DNA of 64,000 bases from Amycolatopsis sp. NBRC 101858 (GTDB lineage: Bacteria; Actinomycetota; Actinomycetes; Mycobacteriales; Pseudonocardiaceae). A program made the translations under genes and the position numbers. The stretch is from assembly GCF_030269325.1 (NCBI RefSeq), contig NZ_BSTD01000003.1, positions 248,001 through 312,000 of the forward strand, read 5' to 3'. Position 1 is the first letter of the stretch; each line of letters opens with the position of its first letter. Below, piece by piece: positions 18,370 to 27,471 of the stretch. The notes below the pieces were generated by a model. The model made no database searches, was not told the DNA's origin, and saw nothing but the letters and a program-made list of their open reading frames with translations.

Positions 18370-19305
18370 TCACTTGATCGCGATCGGGGAGACGGGCGAA
18401 CCGACCGAGTTGCTGATCTTCAGGCCGGTGCCGGTGAACAGGAACTCGTAGACGCCGTCCGCGGCGCAGTCGGCCGCCAGGTCCTCGAAGGTGAACATCT
18501 CGCCGATCGTCAGCCCGAGGTCCCGGATGGCGATCTGGTGCACCGGGATGACGGAGCCCTCGACGACCGTCGGATACCGCTCGAAGGCCCAGTTGTCGAT
18601 GGCGATCGCGGCGATGTCGCGGTCCTTGAACCACTGCAGCACCTCGAGCCCGGGCCCCGGCTCCGGGCCGCGGCCGAACTTCGTCTTGTCGCCTTCGAGG
18701 AAGTACTGGTACCACCCGGTGCGCAGGCAGAGGACGTCTCCGGGCTCGACGGTCACGCCGTGCGCCGCCTCGGCCTCCTCCAGGTCGGTGCTGGTGATCT
18801 CGTGCGAGTCCGGCAGCCGGTCGACACCCTTGACCGCCGGCAGGTCGAGCAGCACCCCACGCGAGATCAGGTGGCCGTTGGCGGCGGCGAACGAGTTCCG
18901 CGTCGCGCCGGCACCGGGCCGGACGGCGGTCGAGGGCACGCCGTTGTAGAAGAAGCCGCCGTACCCGACGTGCGACAGAGCGTCCCACTGGGTCGCGCAC
19001 TGCAGCCCCATCACGACCATGTCGTCCGCCGAGATCATCCCGTCCGGCAGGCCCGCCGTGTCCAGGGGCGTCCACGTCATGGTGTGCACCGGGTTGATCC
19101 GGAAGCCGCCGTCCTGCGGGCCGTTCTTGTCGAACGACATCCCGAGGTCGATCCGCTTGCCGGTGCGCGCCAGCTTCGCCGCCGCGGCCACCTTCTCCGG
19201 GGTCACGAGGTTGAGCGTGCCGATCTCGTCGTCCGCGCCCCAGCGGCCCCAGTTGCTCAGCTTCTTGCCGAGTTCCTGGTGCGGCCAGGTTTTTTCGTCA
19301 CTCAC
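18370..19305 (-). CDS. Cyclase-family hydrolase, divergent copy
   Basis: The product has 311 residues. It shares NWGRWGADDEIGTLNLVTPEKV at the start, CATQWDALSHVGY and RGVLLDL with the two larger paralogues at 3650 and 21258, but is shorter and clearly more distant. It is likely a metal-dependent hydrolase opening a ring or cleaving an amide or ester. It is the first gene of the leftward cyclase-VOC-enoyl-CoA hydratase operon, with 37 nt to the VOC gene. Confidence 0.82.
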   Translation of the reverse strand: MSDEKTWPHQELGKKLSNWGRWGADDEIGTLNLVTPEKVAAAAKLARTGKRIDLGMSFDKNGPQDGGFRINPVHTMTWTPLDTAGLPDGMISADDMVVMGLQCATQWDALSHVGYGGFFYNGVPSTAVRPGAGATRNSFAAANGHLISRGVLLDLPAVKGVDRLPDSHEITSTDLEEAEAAHGVTVEPGDVLCLRTGWYQYFLEGDKTKFGRGPEPGPGLEVLQWFKDRDIAAIAIDNWAFERYPTVVEGSVIPVHQIAIRDLGLTIGEMFTFEDLAADCAADGVYEFLFTGTGLKISNSVGSPVSPIAIK

Positions 19306-19502
19306 GACATTCTCCCGTCGAGAAGAGGTGATCCCGCCGTCCTGCGCCGGTCCACGCTAGGGCTTCGCGGACCGGCGGTCAGCGGATCATCCCGCTCAGA
19401 GGAACGGTCGTCCCGGCGTCCCACGCACCAGCACGGCGGATGGCGGGGGCGGCGCCGCGGTGCTTCACTCCACCCCGACGACGCCGTGGCGGAGGGACGA
19501 CC
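19306..19502. promoter_or_regulatory. Divergent promoter region, cyclase operon and LLM oxidoreductase
   Basis: This 197-nt gap lies between divergent starts. No strong palindrome was recognised. GGAGGG at 19491-19496 is the ribosome binding site of the LLM gene. Confidence 0.35.
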
Positions 19503-20480
19503 GTGCAATTCTCACTACGCTTCGATTTCCGCAACCCGCCGTTCGCCGACGGCACGACCGCGGACCGCTACGCCGCCGCGCTGGACATGGCCGCCTGGGC
19601 CGACGGCGCGGGCTGCGACGCGATCATCCTCTCCGAGCACCACGGTTCGGCGGACGGCTACCTGCCCAGTCCGCTGCCCGTGCTGGCCGCCATGGCGGCG
19701 CGCACGACCCGGGTGCGGCTGCGGGTGTCGGCGATGGCGGGACCGTTCCACGATCCGCTCCGCCTCGCCGAGGACCTGGTCGTGCTCGACCACCTCAGCC
19801 GCGGGCGCGTCGACGTCGTCATCGGCGCCGGGTACGTCTCTTCCGAGTTCGAAATGTTCGGGGTGGACCGGGCCGAACGGGTGCGGCGGGTCACCGAGCT
19901 CGTGACCACTCTGAAGGCCGCGTTCACCGGTGAGCCCTTCGAATACCGCGGCCGGCGGGTGTCGGTCACGCCCACCCCGTTCCGGCCGGGCGGCCCACCG
20001 CTCGCTCTCGGCGGGAGCACAGCGAAGGCCGCTCGCCGGGCGGCGCGCCTGGGCGTCGGCTTCGAGCCCGCCGGGCCACAGCTGTGGCAGCCGTACCGTG
20101 AAGAACTGCGGATGCTGGGCCGACCCGATCCCGGACCGCAGGCCGCGGTGTCCGCCGGCCTGGTCATGCTGGCCGAGGTTCCCGAGAAGGCGTGGGGCTG
20201 CGTCGCACCGTTCCTGCTCCACGAGATGAACTCCTACGGCGCATGGCTGTCCGAAGCGTCCGCGGATCCGTTGACGCCCAAGTACTTCACGGTGGCCGGC
20301 GTCGATGAGCTGCGGGCGAGCGGGCGGTACCGGATCCTGACGCCGGACGAACTCGTCGCCGACGTGCGGGCGGATCCCGGCCGGAGCATCTCGTTCAGCC
20401 CGCTCTGCGGCGGCACCCCGGTCGAGACCGGCTGGGAAAGCCTGCGCCTGCTGGACGAACGGGTGCTCCCCCGCGTGTGA
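19503..20480 (+). CDS. LLM-class (luciferase-like) flavin-dependent oxidoreductase
   Basis: The product has 325 residues with the TIM-barrel layout of bacterial luciferase-like monooxygenases: SEHHGSADGYLPSP near the start, then LRLAEDLVVLDHLSRGRVDVVIGAGY. It uses reduced FMN or F420. GTG at 19503 is set by GGAGGG six nt upstream. It is a single gene convergent with a TetR gene 13 nt away. Its substrate is unknown; oxidation of a ketone or ring carbon in the same pathway is an inference. Confidence 0.87.
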   Translation: MQFSLRFDFRNPPFADGTTADRYAAALDMAAWADGAGCDAIILSEHHGSADGYLPSPLPVLAAMAARTTRVRLRVSAMAGPFHDPLRLAEDLVVLDHLSRGRVDVVIGAGYVSSEFEMFGVDRAERVRRVTELVTTLKAAFTGEPFEYRGRRVSVTPTPFRPGGPPLALGGSTAKAARRAARLGVGFEPAGPQLWQPYREELRMLGRPDPGPQAAVSAGLVMLAEVPEKAWGCVAPFLLHEMNSYGAWLSEASADPLTPKYFTVAGVDELRASGRYRILTPDELVADVRADPGRSISFSPLCGGTPVETGWESLRLLDERVLPRV

Positions 20481-20493
20481 GGCGACCGGCGGG

Positions 20494-21177
20494 TCAGGCG
20501 GCGCTGCCGCGGACGGTGCGCAGCAACGCCCGTCCCCGGTCGAGGGCCGCACCCGTGTCCGCGGACGCGTCCCCCGGCTCGCCGAGGATCCCGTTGAGGA
20601 AGATCTCGCAGTAGAACGCGGACAGCGACTCCACGGCCAGCCCCCGCCGCCCGCCCACCCACTGGTAGGTGTAGTTGTGCAGGTTGAGGAACGCCAGGGT
20701 GGCGAGGTCGACGTCCTGGATCCGCAGTGCGCCGTCGTCGCGGCCCGCCGAGATCGTGTCCCGGACGAACGACTCGAAGCGGTATCGCTTCTGGCGGAAC
20801 CGGATCCGCAGCTCGCCCTGCAGCTGCTGGTACTCGTGCAGGAAGACCCACACGTGGTCCTGCCGGTTCATGATCTGCCAGAGCAGGGACTCCGAGAGCA
20901 GCCGCAGCCGCACGGGGAACGACGCCTCCGACGCGACGATCGCGGCGCCCTCGGCCAGCAGCGGATCGAGCACCCGGTCGTGGATCTCGGCGAGCAGTGC
21001 TTCCTTGGACCCGATGTAGTAGTAGAGCGCGCCACGGGCCAGCCCCGCGGCTTCGCCGATGTCGGCCACACCCGTACCGACGTAACCGTTCCTCGAGAAC
21101 AGCCGCACGGCCACGTCGACGACGTGCTCGCGCTTGCGGTAGTACCGCTCGGTCTTCCGTTCGGTCTTCGAAGGCAT
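20494..21177 (-). CDS. TetR-family transcriptional regulator
   Basis: The product has 227 residues. The HTH is VAVRLFSRNGYVGTGVADIGEAAGLARGALYYYIGSKEALL, followed by a helical ligand domain. It ends a leftward gene train that starts with the ABC importer, 80 nt after the cyclase-family gene, with a hairpin in between. It may therefore be partly co-transcribed with the importer that it could regulate. Confidence 0.9.
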   Translation of the reverse strand: MPSKTERKTERYYRKREHVVDVAVRLFSRNGYVGTGVADIGEAAGLARGALYYYIGSKEALLAEIHDRVLDPLLAEGAAIVASEASFPVRLRLLSESLLWQIMNRQDHVWVFLHEYQQLQGELRIRFRQKRYRFESFVRDTISAGRDDGALRIQDVDLATLAFLNLHNYTYQWVGGRRGLAVESLSAFYCEIFLNGILGEPGDASADTGAALDRGRALLRTVRGSAA

Positions 21178-21222
21178 CTCACCGATCCCGCACACCAGTC
21201 GGCCGGCAGAACGACACGCGCA

Positions 21223-21249
21223 CCGGCTGCCGCACGAGACGGCAGCCGG
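21223..21249. terminator. 10-bp stem hairpin after cyclase-family gene
   Basis: CCGGCTGCCG and its exact reverse complement flank a 7-nt loop, 9 nt beyond the stop of the leftward cyclase-family gene. It may reduce read-through into the TetR gene. Confidence 0.6.
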
Positions 21250-21257
21250 GACAGCGG

Positions 21258-22316
21258 TCACACGGTCGCGACCGGGGTGAGCGGGCTGCCCTGGGTTCCG
21301 GGCAGCCGCAGCGGCGGCGCGGTGAGCAGGAACCGGGTGCGCCCGTGCTCCCGCAGCCAGCGAGCCAGGTCGCGGGTGAACCAGAGCTCGCCGAGGGGCA
21401 CGCCGAGCTTGAACAGGCAGTGCTGGTGGATCGGCAGCAGGGTGTGGGGCACCGGCTCGTTCGGCGGCCGCTCCACACCGACGCCCTCCACCGCGTAGTT
21501 GTCCGCGATCAGCGCCGACAGCCCGCTGTCGGTGACCCACTGCAGGATCGCCGGGTCGTGAGCATCCAAATAGGACGCTGTTCGGTGGATGGCCACCGGG
21601 TCGGGGTTCTTGCCCCACTCCAGGATCTGCGTGGCGAAGCCCGTGTGGATCACGACCATGTCGCCCGGCTCGACGACGACGTTGTCCGTCTTCATGATGC
21701 CGGACAGGGTGGCGAAGTCGACCGCCTGCCAGCCACGGCCGAGGTGGTGCTCGAGGTCGATCAGCACGCCGCGGCCCTGCACCCCGTGCGCGGCCATGTG
21801 CTCCAGGCCGAGATGGCGCGCGAAGCCGAGGCTGCCGCTGCCGTCGCCCTTGGCGTCCTCCTGCGGTCCGACGATGTCCTGGCCCGCCCGGTAACCGTTG
21901 TAGTACACGGCTTCCGGCACGCCGTCGGCATCCGCGTCGAACTCCGCACCCTGGTGGGCCAGCGCGTCCCACTGCGTCGAGTACTGCAGCCAGAGCGTGA
22001 CCTGGTCGTCCGACCAGACGTCGTTGAAGTCCGGGGAGATCTGCTCGCGGGCGATGACGTTGTAGAAGACGTCCTGCTTGTGCTGCAGGTCTTCGGTGGG
22101 CTTGAGGATCGGCGGGTAGCGACGCTGGTTGAGCGCCGTGCCGCCCGGGTAGTCGAGGGGCAGGCTCAGGCTGAAGGTCACGCCCTCCTTGATCTCGGCC
22201 GCTCCCTGCAGCACCTTGTCCCGCGTGAGCAGGTTGATCCGGCCGAGTTCGTCGTCGTCCCCCCAGTCACCCCAGGTCGAGCCGGGCGGGCGCTGCTTCC
22301 ATCGGCGGTCGGTCAC
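21258..22316 (-). CDS. Cyclase-family (PF04199-type) hydrolase, copy 2
   Basis: The product has 352 residues and is strongly similar along its whole length to the product of 3650-4711, including QWDALAHQG, GRGVLIDL and the same C-terminal GTQGSPLTPVATV. GTG at 22316 is set by AAGGAGG 4-5 nt upstream. It is downstream of the ABC importer and SnoaL-like genes, so its substrate may be the imported compound or an early product of it. The two paralogues probably act on related intermediates. Confidence 0.85.
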   Translation of the reverse strand: MTDRRWKQRPPGSTWGDWGDDDELGRINLLTRDKVLQGAAEIKEGVTFSLSLPLDYPGGTALNQRRYPPILKPTEDLQHKQDVFYNVIAREQISPDFNDVWSDDQVTLWLQYSTQWDALAHQGAEFDADADGVPEAVYYNGYRAGQDIVGPQEDAKGDGSGSLGFARHLGLEHMAAHGVQGRGVLIDLEHHLGRGWQAVDFATLSGIMKTDNVVVEPGDMVVIHTGFATQILEWGKNPDPVAIHRTASYLDAHDPAILQWVTDSGLSALIADNYAVEGVGVERPPNEPVPHTLLPIHQHCLFKLGVPLGELWFTRDLARWLREHGRTRFLLTAPPLRLPGTQGSPLTPVATV

Positions 22317-22380
22317 GGGACCTCCTTGGCACTCGACGGCGTTGTCGAGGATGAACGGATACGGGCATCCACGCTGTCGC

Positions 22381-22413
22381 GACCGGCCGGGCCACACCAG
22401 TGGCCGTCCCGGT
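22381..22413. terminator. Imperfect hairpin after SnoaL-like gene
   Basis: GGCCAC and GTGGCC flank ACCA, extended by outer GACCGG/CCGGTC arms. It lies 12 nt past the SnoaL-like stop and may partly terminate transcription before the cyclase-family gene. Confidence 0.4.
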
Positions 22414-22424
22414 CACCGGACGGA

Positions 22425-22832
22425 TCAGGCCGGAATGATCGTGAGCGTGCGCCGGGTGAACAGCCAACGGCCGTCCCGCAGGCGCAGCCGGTCCTCGTAC
22501 CGGCCGACCAGCACCACGGTCCATCCCGCGGCTCCCGGCTTGAGGAACACGAGGTCGCTGATCGCTTCGGCCTCGGCCCCCGAGCCGGTGACGAGCGTGT
22601 TCCCGACGACGTGGCGCTGCGGGCCGGCCGGCTTGACGGTCTCGTAGTAGGCCCGGAGCGCCTCGGTGCCCACGACCGGTTCCTGGCCGGGCAGCACCGA
22701 GATGCCCTCGGCCGCGAAGAGGGCGACGAGGTCGTCCGTGCGGCCGTCGTCGAGGGCGTGGCAGTAGGCGGCCAGTGTCGCCCGGACCCCCTCGGCGATC
22801 TCGGCGGTCTTGGTCGGCACGGTGGTGGTCAT
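22425..22832 (-). CDS. SnoaL-like/NTF2-fold protein
   Basis: The product is a 135-residue protein with the NTF2 cone-fold pattern: a helical start (AYCHALDDGRTDDLVALFA), a strand with GTEALRAYYE, and three final strands (DLVFLKPGAAGWTVVLVGRYEDRLRLRDGRWLF). Members act as cyclases, isomerases, hydratases or small dioxygenase subunits. The start codon overlaps the stop of the ABC ATPase gene (ATGA), so the two are translationally coupled. The specific reaction is unknown. Confidence 0.8.
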   Translation of the reverse strand: MTTTVPTKTAEIAEGVRATLAAYCHALDDGRTDDLVALFAAEGISVLPGQEPVVGTEALRAYYETVKPAGPQRHVVGNTLVTGSGAEAEAISDLVFLKPGAAGWTVVLVGRYEDRLRLRDGRWLFTRRTLTIIPA

Positions 22833-23878
22833 CGGGGCTCCTCGGATCGAGGTCGAACCGGCTCCGGTTCGACGAGCGGGAAGTGACAGGCAACGCTCTG
22901 CTCCGGCCCGATCCGGCGCACCGCAGGGACCTCCGCCGCGCACCGTTCGCGCGCCCGCGGGCACCGCGTCCGGAACGGACAGCCGGACGGCGGCGCCAGC
23001 GGCGAGGGCACGTCCCCTTCGAGGGCGGGCCCGGCGAAGCCGCGCGTGGGATCGATCAGCGGAACCGAGTCGAGCAGGGCCCGGGTGTAGGGGTGCGCCG
23101 GCCGGGCGTAGACGACGTCCGCGTCGCCGAACTCGCACACCGTGCCGAGGTACATCACCATGACGTCGTCGCTGATCGCCCGGACCACGCCCAGGTCGTG
23201 CGCGACGAACAGCACGGTGAGGTCGAACTCACGCTTGAGATCCTCGATCAGGTTGAGGATCTGCGCCTGCACCGAGACGTCCAGCGCCGACACCGGCTCG
23301 TCGCAGATCAGCAGGGCCGGGTTGAGCGCCAGCGCGCGGGCGATCGCGACGCGCTGGGCCTGTCCGCCCGAGAGCTGGCGCGGCACCAGGTCGGCGAACC
23401 GGTCGCCGCCCAGTCCGACCTGCTCGAGCACCCGGGCCGACGTCCGCGCGCGCTCCGCGGCCCCGGCGCCGGCCACGGCCAGGCCCTCGACGACGATCTC
23501 CTTGACGGGCCGCCGGGGGTTCAGCGAGGCCACCGGGTCCTGGAAGATCATCTGGATCGACCGGCGCAGCTCGCGCATCCGGCTTTCGCTCGCCTGGTCG
23601 ATGCGTTCGCCCGCGTAGGTGATCGTGCCGCCGGACGGCCGGTTGAGCCGGAGCACCGCCCGTCCGGTGGTCGACTTCCCGCACCCGGACTCGCCGACGA
23701 TGCCGAGGGTCTCCCCCGGCAGCACGTCGAAGCTGACCCCTGACACGGCCTGGACCACGCCCGCGTCGGTGCGGAACCGGACCACCAGGTCCTCGACGCT
23801 GAGCAGGGCGCCCGCGCGCAGGTGTGCCGCGCGCGGCGGCGTGCCCGCCGCGGTGTCCGCTGCAGACTCAACGGCCAA
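22829..23878 (-). CDS. Oligopeptide/dipeptide-type ABC transporter ATP-binding protein (DppF-like)
   Basis: The product has 349 residues: Walker A GESGCGKST, Q-loop MIFQDPVASLNPRR, signature QLSGGQAQR, Walker B LLICDEPVSALD, then the oligo-HPY tail with CPFRTRCPRARERC. A TTG at 23878 is the preferred start because a perfect GGAGGTGATC (23882-23891) puts its GGAGG core 8 nt before it. The GTG at 23887 overlaps that site. It pairs with the ATPase at 23868-24890 to power an importer. Confidence 0.92.
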   Translation of the reverse strand: MAVESAADTAAGTPPRAAHLRAGALLSVEDLVVRFRTDAGVVQAVSGVSFDVLPGETLGIVGESGCGKSTTGRAVLRLNRPSGGTITYAGERIDQASESRMRELRRSIQMIFQDPVASLNPRRPVKEIVVEGLAVAGAGAAERARTSARVLEQVGLGGDRFADLVPRQLSGGQAQRVAIARALALNPALLICDEPVSALDVSVQAQILNLIEDLKREFDLTVLFVAHDLGVVRAISDDVMVMYLGTVCEFGDADVVYARPAHPYTRALLDSVPLIDPTRGFAGPALEGDVPSPLAPPSGCPFRTRCPRARERCAAEVPAVRRIGPEQSVACHFPLVEPEPVRPRSEEPR

Positions 23879-24890
23879 CGAGATCACCTCCGGTGTATGC
23901 GGGGGCCGCCACCGGGTGGCAGCAGACGACGTCGTGGTCCGAGCCCACCCGGGCGAGCACGGGTCCGGGCTCGGTGCACTCGGGAGTCGCCGCCGAGCAG
24001 CGCGCGGCGAACCGGCAGCCGCCCGGCGGGGCCACCGGGTCGGGCAGCGAGCCCGGGATCAGCCGCAGCGGCGTGTGCCGGTGGTGGTCGATCGTCGGGG
24101 CGGCGCCGAGCAGGGCGTGGGTGTACCGGTGCCGGGGCGCTGCGAAGACCTGGCGGGTCGCGCCGATCTCGGCGAGGCGCCCGGCGTACATGACGGCGGT
24201 GCGGTCCGTCCGCCCCGCCACGACGGCCAGGTCGTGGCTGATCAGGATCATCGACGTGCCGCGGTCGCGCTGGATGCGCCGCAGCAGGTCGAGGATCTGG
24301 CGCTGGACCGTCACGTCCAGCGCCGTCGTCGGCTCGTCGGCGATGAGCAGGTCCGGCTCGCAGGCCAGCGCGATCGCGATCATCACACGCTGGCGCATCC
24401 CACCGGACAGCTCGTGCGGGTAGTTCCGCAGGCGCTTCTCCGGGTCGGGCACCCCGACCTCCGTGAGGAGGCCGAGAGCCCGCTCCCGCGACTCGGCGCG
24501 GCCGACGCCGAGGTGCTTGCGCATTCCTTCGGTGAGCTGGCGTTGCACCCGGACAACGGGGTTCAGCGACCGTCCGGGGTCCTGGAACACCATGGCGATC
24601 CGTTTGCCCCACACCTCTTCCCGCTGCTTGCGCGGGAGGGAAAGCAGGTCACGTCCCTGGAACAGCACCTCACCCGAACAACCCGAGTGGTGCGGCAACA
24701 GGCCCATGATCGCCTTCGCGGTGACGGACTTGCCCGAACCGGACTCGCCGACGACGCCGAGCGCCTCTCCCCGGCCGAGGGAGAAGGTCACGCCGTCGAC
24801 CGCCCGGACGACGCCGCGCCCGGTGCCGATCAACGCCTTGAGGTCTCGCACCTCGAGCACGGGTGCCGGAGGGGACGTGGTGGGGGTCAT
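23868..24890 (-). CDS. Oligopeptide/dipeptide-type ABC transporter ATP-binding protein (DppD-like)
   Basis: The product has 340 residues: Walker A GESGSGKS, MVFQDPGRSLNPV, signature ELSGGMRQR, Walker B LLIADEPTTALD and the oligo-HPY tail GGCRFAARCSAATPEC. Its 3' end overlaps the next ATPase gene by about 11 nt. With the substrate-binding protein and two permeases it makes a complete family-5-type importer. In catabolic islands such importers often carry non-peptide substrates, but the sequence does not prove this here. Confidence 0.93.
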   Translation of the reverse strand: MTPTTSPPAPVLEVRDLKALIGTGRGVVRAVDGVTFSLGRGEALGVVGESGSGKSVTAKAIMGLLPHHSGCSGEVLFQGRDLLSLPRKQREEVWGKRIAMVFQDPGRSLNPVVRVQRQLTEGMRKHLGVGRAESRERALGLLTEVGVPDPEKRLRNYPHELSGGMRQRVMIAIALACEPDLLIADEPTTALDVTVQRQILDLLRRIQRDRGTSMILISHDLAVVAGRTDRTAVMYAGRLAEIGATRQVFAAPRHRYTHALLGAAPTIDHHRHTPLRLIPGSLPDPVAPPGGCRFAARCSAATPECTEPGPVLARVGSDHDVVCCHPVAAPAYTGGDLVGR

Positions 24891-24932
24891 GGCCAGGCCG
24901 CCTTCTGGGTTCGGGTGTCCCGGGGATGACTG

Positions 24933-26504
24933 CTAGTGCTGCTTCCAGAGCGCGTCCGGCAGCAACGAGCCGAAGCCGTACTGCTCGACGCCGCCGATCT
25001 GCTTGCTGCTGATGGCAGCGCTGACGTTGCGGGTCAGCCAGAGGTTCGGGTGGTCCTCCACGAGGCGCTTCTGGACCTGGTCGTACGCGGCCTTGCGCTC
25101 GTCGGCCGAGGTCGAGGTCCGCCCCTTGACCAGGGCGGCGTTCAGCTCGGGATCGTTGATCCCGCTCATGTTGGACCGCGAGTCCGCCGCGAAGGCGGTC
25201 CACAACCGCGGTTCCGGGTCGAGGAAGGCCGCCGAGGAGACCGTCGCGTCGAAGTCGTGGGTCGTCTGGAGCTTGGCGAGCTCGGCGTATTCGACGACCT
25301 TGACCTGCATCTTGACGTTCTGGAACGCGTTGAGCTGGGCCTGGATGGCCTCGGCGAGCGCCCGGTTCTCCGACGACGACGTCGCGGTGAAGGTGAACGA
25401 GACGGTCTTGCCCTCGGCCGCGAGCTCGTTGAAGAGCCGCTGGGCCGTGGCCTTGTCCGGCGCGCCCACCGGGGTGCCGGTGTGGAACGGCGACGAGGCG
25501 TCGAACAGCGTGTCGACCAGCTGGCCCGCACCGCCGAAGACGGAGACGTTGAGTGCCTGCGGATCGATCGCGGCGGCCAGCGCCTGCCGCGCCCGGAGGT
25601 CGTTGAACGGCGCGCGCCGGGTGTTCAGCGCGATGTAGTTGCCCCCGCTGAGGGGCTGGACGGCCGTGACGAGGTTGGACTGGCCCGCCTTCTGCAGGTT
25701 CGACCAGCTGGACTCCACGGCGACGTCCGCGCCGCCGCTGACCATCGTGTTCAACCGCTGGTTGCCGTCGATCGCCGGCCGCAGCGTCAGCTGGTCCAGG
25801 TGCGGCCGCGGCGCGTCCCAATAGCTGGGGTTGCGCTTGAGCACGAGGGCGTCCTGCCGCCGCCACTCCTGCAGGACGTAGGGGCCCGCGCCGATCGGTT
25901 TCGCGTCGAAGGACGCGCCGCCCGCGGCGATCGCCTCGGGTTTGGGGACCCAGTTCAGGCTGGAGGTGACGACCGAGTAACCGAAGTTGGGCACCGCCGC
26001 GGTCATGGTGACCCGCAAGGTGGTCGCGGACGTCGCCTCGGTGCTCGCGACCTGGGCCGCGTCACCCTGGTAGAGAGAACCGGTCGCGGGATCCTTGAGC
26101 CGGTCCCAGTGCGCCTTGACCGCGGACGCCTCGAACGGGGACCCGTCGCTGAACCGCAGGCCGGGACGCAGCGCCAGCTCGAACGTCTTCCCACCGTCCG
26201 CCGTCTTGAACGACGCCGCCAACGACGGCGTGATCGCTCCCGTCGCCGGGTCGGTCCGCAGCAGGGTGCCGAACAGGGCGTTGCCGACCACGGCGCCGCC
26301 CGGCCCGTTGTTGCTGCCGAAGGCGGGATCGAGCGTGCGGGGCTCGCTGAGCATCAGGACGGTGGCGTTGCCGCCTTCCACCGGGTTCCCCGTGGCCCCT
26401 TGGGCGCCGCTGCCGCTGGTGGCGCCTCCGCCACCACAGGCCGCCAGCGCCATCGCCATCGCGGTTGCCACGACTGCCACCGGCAGACGTCTCGTTCTGA
26501 TCAT
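24933..26504 (-). CDS. ABC transporter substrate-binding lipoprotein, family 5
   Basis: The product has 523 residues. The N-terminus is a lipoprotein signal: MIRTRRLP, a hydrophobic stretch, then the lipobox LAAC before a Gly/Ser-rich linker. The mature part has GGNATVLMLSEPRTLDPAF and FELALRPGLRFSDGSPFEA, typical of the SBP_bac_5 (DppA/OppA) family. It would sit on the outer face of the membrane and deliver the ligand to the permeases encoded just upstream. Confidence 0.94.
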   Translation of the reverse strand: MIRTRRLPVAVVATAMAMALAACGGGGATSGSGAQGATGNPVEGGNATVLMLSEPRTLDPAFGSNNGPGGAVVGNALFGTLLRTDPATGAITPSLAASFKTADGGKTFELALRPGLRFSDGSPFEASAVKAHWDRLKDPATGSLYQGDAAQVASTEATSATTLRVTMTAAVPNFGYSVVTSSLNWVPKPEAIAAGGASFDAKPIGAGPYVLQEWRRQDALVLKRNPSYWDAPRPHLDQLTLRPAIDGNQRLNTMVSGGADVAVESSWSNLQKAGQSNLVTAVQPLSGGNYIALNTRRAPFNDLRARQALAAAIDPQALNVSVFGGAGQLVDTLFDASSPFHTGTPVGAPDKATAQRLFNELAAEGKTVSFTFTATSSSENRALAEAIQAQLNAFQNVKMQVKVVEYAELAKLQTTHDFDATVSSAAFLDPEPRLWTAFAADSRSNMSGINDPELNAALVKGRTSTSADERKAAYDQVQKRLVEDHPNLWLTRNVSAAISSKQIGGVEQYGFGSLLPDALWKQH

Positions 26505-26577
26505 CGTTGACCTCTCGTAGGCGACCGGTGCCGGTCGCGTGGACGGTGCTGGGTACTGCGAAGCCGAGTGGGTGCGC

Positions 26578-27471
26578 TCACCGCAGGCTGCGGTCGAAGC
26601 GGCGACGGAGGTGGTCGCCGGCCTGGTTGAGGGAGAAGACCGTCAGGAAGATGACGGTGGCGGGCACGAAGACCAGGTGCGGGTAGTCCCCGATCGCGTC
26701 CTTGCCGTCCGCGATCATGCCGCCCCAGCTGGGTGTGGGCGGCGGGATCCCCATCCCGAGGAACCCGAGTGAGCCCTCGGCGACGATCAGCGCCGCCATC
26801 ACCACGGGCAGGTAGGCGGCCAGCGCCGGGAGCAGGTTCGGCAGGATCTCGCGAAACAGGATCCGGATGCCGCCGGCGCCCATGTTCTTGGCGGCGGTGA
26901 CGAATTCGCGCGAGGCCCACAACAGCGTGTTCGCCCGCGCAAGGCGGATGAAGGTCGGGATGACCAGCAAGGTCAGCCCGATCAGGATCGTGGAAACGCT
27001 CGGTGTGAGCACCGCCGACAGGGCGAGCAGCAGGATCAGCGGCGGGAACGCGAGCATCGCGTCCGCGAGCAACCGGATCACCGCGTCCACCCTGCGGCCG
27101 AAGTACCCCCCGATCATGCCCAGCGTCCCGCCGATGACGGTGCCGAGCAGGCCGGCCACCGTGCCGACGACCAGGGAGACCTGGGCGCCGTGCACGACCC
27201 GGGACAACAGCGAGCGCCCCAGCTGGTCGGTGCCCAGCAGCAGGTCCAGGCTTCCGCCGCCGGGTACTTGGCGCGGCGGTCCCACCGCGATGTCGAACGG
27301 GCCGAGCGGCAGCACCGGCGCCAGTACGGCGGACAGGATCACCACCGCGAGCCAGAAGTAGGAGAGGGCGACCAGAACCGACCGCGGTCTGCGGACCGGC
27401 CGGACTTCCGGATCGGCACTCGTCCGTGCTCCGGCGGACGAGCCGTTCATGGCGGGATCGACCGTCGTCAT
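26578..27471 (-). CDS. ABC transporter permease (DppC-like)
   Basis: The product has 297 residues and about six membrane segments. The cytoplasmic coupling loop reads EFVTAAKNMGAGGIRILFREILPNLLP, the EAA motif of binding-protein-dependent permeases. LLGTDQLGRSLLSRVVHGAQVSL is typical of DppC. The start overlaps the stop of the DppB-like gene by 4 nt (ATGA), indicating translational coupling. Confidence 0.93.
   Translation of the reverse strand: MTTVDPAMNGSSAGARTSADPEVRPVRRPRSVLVALSYFWLAVVILSAVLAPVLPLGPFDIAVGPPRQVPGGGSLDLLLGTDQLGRSLLSRVVHGAQVSLVVGTVAGLLGTVIGGTLGMIGGYFGRRVDAVIRLLADAMLAFPPLILLLALSAVLTPSVSTILIGLTLLVIPTFIRLARANTLLWASREFVTAAKNMGAGGIRILFREILPNLLPALAAYLPVVMAALIVAEGSLGFLGMGIPPPTPSWGGMIADGKDAIGDYPHLVFVPATVIFLTVFSLNQAGDHLRRRFDRSLR

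Noticed and set aside
24936..26510. Open frame of 524 codons antisense to the substrate-binding lipoprotein gene
   Set aside because: It is Arg/Gly/Val-rich with no recognisable motif, and the other strand encodes a lipobox protein in an ABC operon.
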